DNA of 64,000 nt from Haliclystus octoradiatus (lineage: Eukaryota; Cnidaria; Staurozoa; Stauromedusae; Haliclystidae), in the NCBI GenBank assembly GCA_916610825.1, contig OU744447.1, forward strand, positions 19,933,563 to 19,997,562, read 5' to 3'. Positions within the stretch are counted from its first letter, which is position 1. Each line of letters opens with the position of its first letter. A program made the translations under genes and the position numbers. The notes below the pieces were generated by a model. That model ran no database searches, was not told the origin of the DNA, and saw only the letters and a program-made list of their open reading frames with translations. Shown one piece after another: positions 62,401 through 64,000 of this stretch.

Positions 62401-63731
62401 ATTCTGGATTTGGTCATGACTCACAACCTCGTTCCCCTGTATCAACTACTGATGATAAATCAACACATGATAATACACTAGAACAAAGGTAAATCAATTT
62501 TCATATTTATAGTTATGTAGAGGTATAAGTAACCAGGGTTGTTTCAACTTCATGTTAAGCAGCTTCAACATAGTGGTTCAAATGATACAGTGGAACCGCT
62601 CAAATGCAATTCTGATAAGTGAGATCCTCGCTTATGTGCAGCCTGGCTTTAAACTCTATTGACTATTTGGTAATCATGTCTTTGTTAAACACTTTCGAAT
62701 AAGTGCAAATTCGGACAACTGCAATGAAAATCGTTGACAATTTTGTCTTGCACTTAGGCAGGTTACACTGTATTACCTCTTATTGAAGCTCTATGTTTGC
62801 TAATGTTATTAGAGACATCAAATAAGTAAATGAATCATACATAAATATCATTAAAAGTGATTTCCTGAGAGAGAAAGTGTTTGACAATTCTCTATGTGTA
62901 CCTAAGAAGGTTTGATAGAATTCTGACTTGCACATAGCAGCATAGTCCGGATAGGAAAGCAGATTACAACACAGTGCCGGATTGTAAGACAAGAGTTCAA
63001 GTCAGTTCAAAACCAGGATTTTTTAACCAAGTAATCAAAAGTTTAATAGATGAGTTAAGCAGACTTTTTGTGTCGTCTTTGATTTCTTGTCTTCTAAATA
63101 CAAGTGTGATCTGAACTAAAATCTACCAGGGTTTTCTAAAAACAGCCAAATTCACGTTTTGGACAACAAAAGAACTATATATTTCTACATTTTACAGTCA
63201 CACAATTACAAATTCTAAAACTGAACTGATACTCATATATTTCCACCATGCTTTAATCGGCATACCATTCATAAACTGTGCACACTGTCTCGTTTAGTAG
63301 AACCTGTTATACCAGCTACCTCTCTATAGCAACAGTGACTTGTACAGAGTAGTAATTTCAATGATGTTTGATGTTCAAAATAGCTATATCCCTGTGAATA
63401 AAGGCCACCTGTCCATAGTTTTCAACTATTAGAGAAATGTTTCAGCCTAATTTCAAATCAGATGCCTATTTTCTGCAATCGCTCAATAACCTAAGTTGAT
63501 ATCGGCATAAAGATAGTAAGATATCGATATTTTCTTGGATCCATGTACCTTACTAAGTACTAAATGTGCAATAATTTTACTGTAATTTCATTTGAAAGAC
63601 TTCTTTCAAACGTGTGTTTCATTTTCTATGATATTGAATTTTACTTGGCATTGTGATAATTTTTTCTAGTTTCCCACAAGATTTTTCACTGTCACTTTGC
63701 GGAAACTTAAAACATCCACGTTATCCACCAG
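47402..63731 (+). CDS. LPIN1: Lipin (Mg2+-dependent phosphatidate phosphatase), N-terminal eleven coding exons; 3' end outside window
   Basis: Lipins dephosphorylate phosphatidate to diacylglycerol at the ER and act as nuclear co-regulators. Exons: 47402-47581, 54769-54972, 56583-56714, 57169-57279, 58342-58442, 58971-59106, 59458-59500, 60350-60396, 61161-61228, 62375-62488, 63670-63731; all phases agree, giving 399 complete codons with one base left over. The N-LIP domain is residues 1-~110 ([39 protein letters not shown], then [24 protein letters not shown]). Acidic/serine-rich exons follow, a WGELP block (58971-59106), the polybasic nuclear signal [10 protein letters not shown] (60350-60396), [19 protein letters not shown] and [12 protein letters not shown]. 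The catalytic DxDxT of C-LIP lies beyond the right edge. Invertebrates usually have one lipin, so the symbol does not distinguish LPIN1, 2 or 3. Confidence 0.95.
48289..48627 (+). mobile_element. Helitron-like non-autonomous element, short copy (339 bp)
   Basis: Same ends as 22386-24109 but with the middle 1.4 kb absent; the join is at GGGCTAACTTCTAGC. Ends in the CACCCAGCGG...GCGGGT hairpin and CTTCACTAG followed by T; begins TCTACTG after A. No target duplication, as expected of a Helitron. Confidence 0.5.
48811..50321. mobile_element. 1.5 kb segment bounded by perfect 20 bp inverted repeats
   Basis: AATAGGCAGGTCCACTAAAA at 48811-48830 and its exact complement at 50302-50321. TTGAT occurs outside both ends but not as a clean duplication. 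The interior has TGACGTCAT words at 48995 and 50130 and two short plus-strand frames (49243-49461, 49677-49871) without recognisable family. Probably a non-autonomous DNA element. Confidence 0.6.
53425..53700 (-). repeat. Unnamed repeat family fragment, inverted
   Basis: CCACTGATTATCAGTGTGAC then GGGTGCTTGGTTGG at one end and CCACCAACCAAGCACC at 53658-53673 echo the landmarks of the copy at 14155-14665. Boundaries unclear. Confidence 0.45.
55190..55560. repeat. Dispersed repeat rich in GATC/AATTCGATC words
   Basis: CAAATCTGATTCCGATCTGA at 55193 and AATTCGATCAAATTCAGGTC at 55520 are similar to 4605-4695 and, in reverse, to 28530-28640. Probably an old non-autonomous element with inverted ends; limits not defined. 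Confidence 0.4.
55640..56425 (-). pseudogene. Non-LTR retrotransposon reverse transcriptase fragment (C-terminal), frameshifted
   Basis: The minus-strand frame 56409-55975 reads [27 protein letters not shown], then [14 protein letters not shown] and [13 protein letters not shown], the thumb region and tail seen in many invertebrate LINE RT proteins. After a one-base frameshift near 55975 it goes on as [16 protein letters not shown]. The catalytic FADD part and endonuclease are absent. The clade (RTE-like or other) cannot be fixed from this piece. Confidence 0.8.
57280..58341 (+). other. Lipin intron with a GC-rich hairpin; no gene
   Basis: AT-rich except for the perfect hairpin at 57914-57959. 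No repeat family is recognised apart from that. Confidence 0.45.
57914..57959. repeat. Perfect 17 bp stem hairpin GGGAACACCGTTCCCCC
   Basis: Arms 57914-57930 and 57943-57959 are exact inverted copies separated by 12 bases; a further GCGTTCCCCC follows at 57960-57970. GGGGAACGATTCCCC near 25155 is a similar palindrome. It may be the tip of a small DNA element. Confidence 0.7.
61399..61510. mobile_element. 112 bp mariner-type MITE flanked by TA
   Basis: CAGGCATGAGAG and its exact complement CTCTCATGCCTG at 61399-61410 and 61499-61510, with TA on both sides (61397-61398, 61511-61512), the Tc1/mariner target. It begins about 170 bp past the lipin exon 61161-61228, within the intron. Confidence 0.7.
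62051..62236. repeat. (TACA)n microsatellite, about 46 units
   Basis: 186 bases of uninterrupted TACA repeats in a lipin intron, about 140 bp before exon 62375-62488. All six frames stay open across it (YIHTYIHT or CMYVCMYV), which makes false open frames. It should be highly polymorphic in length. Confidence 0.98.
62588..62770. mobile_element. 183 bp mariner-type MITE flanked by TA
   Basis: CAGTGGAACC at 62588-62597 and GGTTACACTG at 62761-62770 are inverted with one mismatch, bounded by TA on both sides. CAGTG(G/T)AACC is a common Tc1/mariner terminus. No coding. Lipin intron. Confidence 0.65.
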
Positions 63732-64000
63732 GTATAAACAATGCATGTTGATATACAAGAGAATGAACTTCAATGAAGAGTGCTATATTAACAGTAAATC
63801 AATGAATTAGTCATTGATTGTATTTCTTATCAAACATTATTCTCTACATGGTAACCAATTGTACAAATTATTCTAACAGGTTTAAATTTACTTTTGTGTT
63901 ACGGCAACTGAAGTGGGATAATCATCTCACGATACATTTTCCTTGAGATTTAAATTGTCTATTATAGCTTCTATATGTCTACTTATCTACCAAAGCCCTA
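63732..64000 (+). other. Start of a lipin intron at the window edge
   Basis: Begins GTATAAAC after exon 63670-63731 and stays non-coding to the edge. The remaining lipin exons lie to the right. Confidence 0.6.

Noticed and set aside
1-64000. CRISPR arrays, bacterial operons, ribosomal RNA genes
   Set aside because: No regularly spaced repeat-spacer pattern, no tightly packed frames with ribosome sites and no rRNA signature; the window is eukaryotic throughout.

Overview
This is a 64 kb piece of animal (metazoan) nuclear DNA: AT-rich, with intron-split genes that have GT/AG junctions and consistent phases, and densely seeded with transposon remains. The proteins are clear orthologues of conserved animal genes and the repeats (a tRNA-derived SINE, Penelope-like, Ty3/gypsy, hAT, mariner and Helitron-like elements) fit an invertebrate, perhaps a marine deuterostome; the species cannot be fixed from sequence alone. 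Nothing prokaryotic, viral or CRISPR-like is present. LAYOUT: (1) 156-16416, plus strand: the last 16 exons (1034 codons) of UBR5, a giant HECT E3 ubiquitin ligase, ending with its MLLE/PABC domain and a complete HECT domain with the catalytic cysteine. (2) 17450-30766, plus strand: all ten coding exons of SMNDC1/SPF30 (267 aa), a Tudor-domain spliceosome assembly factor. (3) 46034-32124, minus strand: six coding exons of a RAB32/RAB38-type small GTPase (216 aa from the visible ATG), convergent with SMNDC1. (4) 47402-63731 and beyond, plus strand: the first eleven coding exons seen of a lipin phosphatidate phosphatase; the N-LIP domain and basic nuclear signal are here, but the catalytic HAD domain lies past the right edge. 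RAB32 and lipin are divergent with about 1.35 kb between them. The four genes belong to unrelated pathways (ubiquitin ligation, splicing, organelle traffic, lipid synthesis); no functional cluster is implied. MOBILE DNA: RAB32 intron 3 (33954-42135) holds a 5.3 kb Ty3/gypsy retrotransposon (two 193 bp LTRs about 96% identical, 4 bp target duplication) with a SINE inserted exactly across its 3' LTR/polypurine-tract junction (17 bp target duplication), flanked by two inverted Penelope-like fragments. UBR5 introns hold two more SINE copies, a 1.85 kb TIR element with 7 bp duplications and a 350 bp foldback element, both nested inside copies of an unnamed repeat family. SMNDC1 introns hold a 742 bp hAT-like element with perfect 8 bp duplications, a 1.3 kb element carrying six copies of a TAAGTGGGTCAC motif, and the longer of two Helitron-like copies. 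Lipin introns hold a second Helitron-like copy, a 1.5 kb inverted-repeat-bounded segment, a non-LTR RT fragment, mariner-type MITEs and a (TACA)n microsatellite. No wholly new molecular system was found; the most interesting material is the nested insertions and several non-autonomous families I could not assign to a named family.
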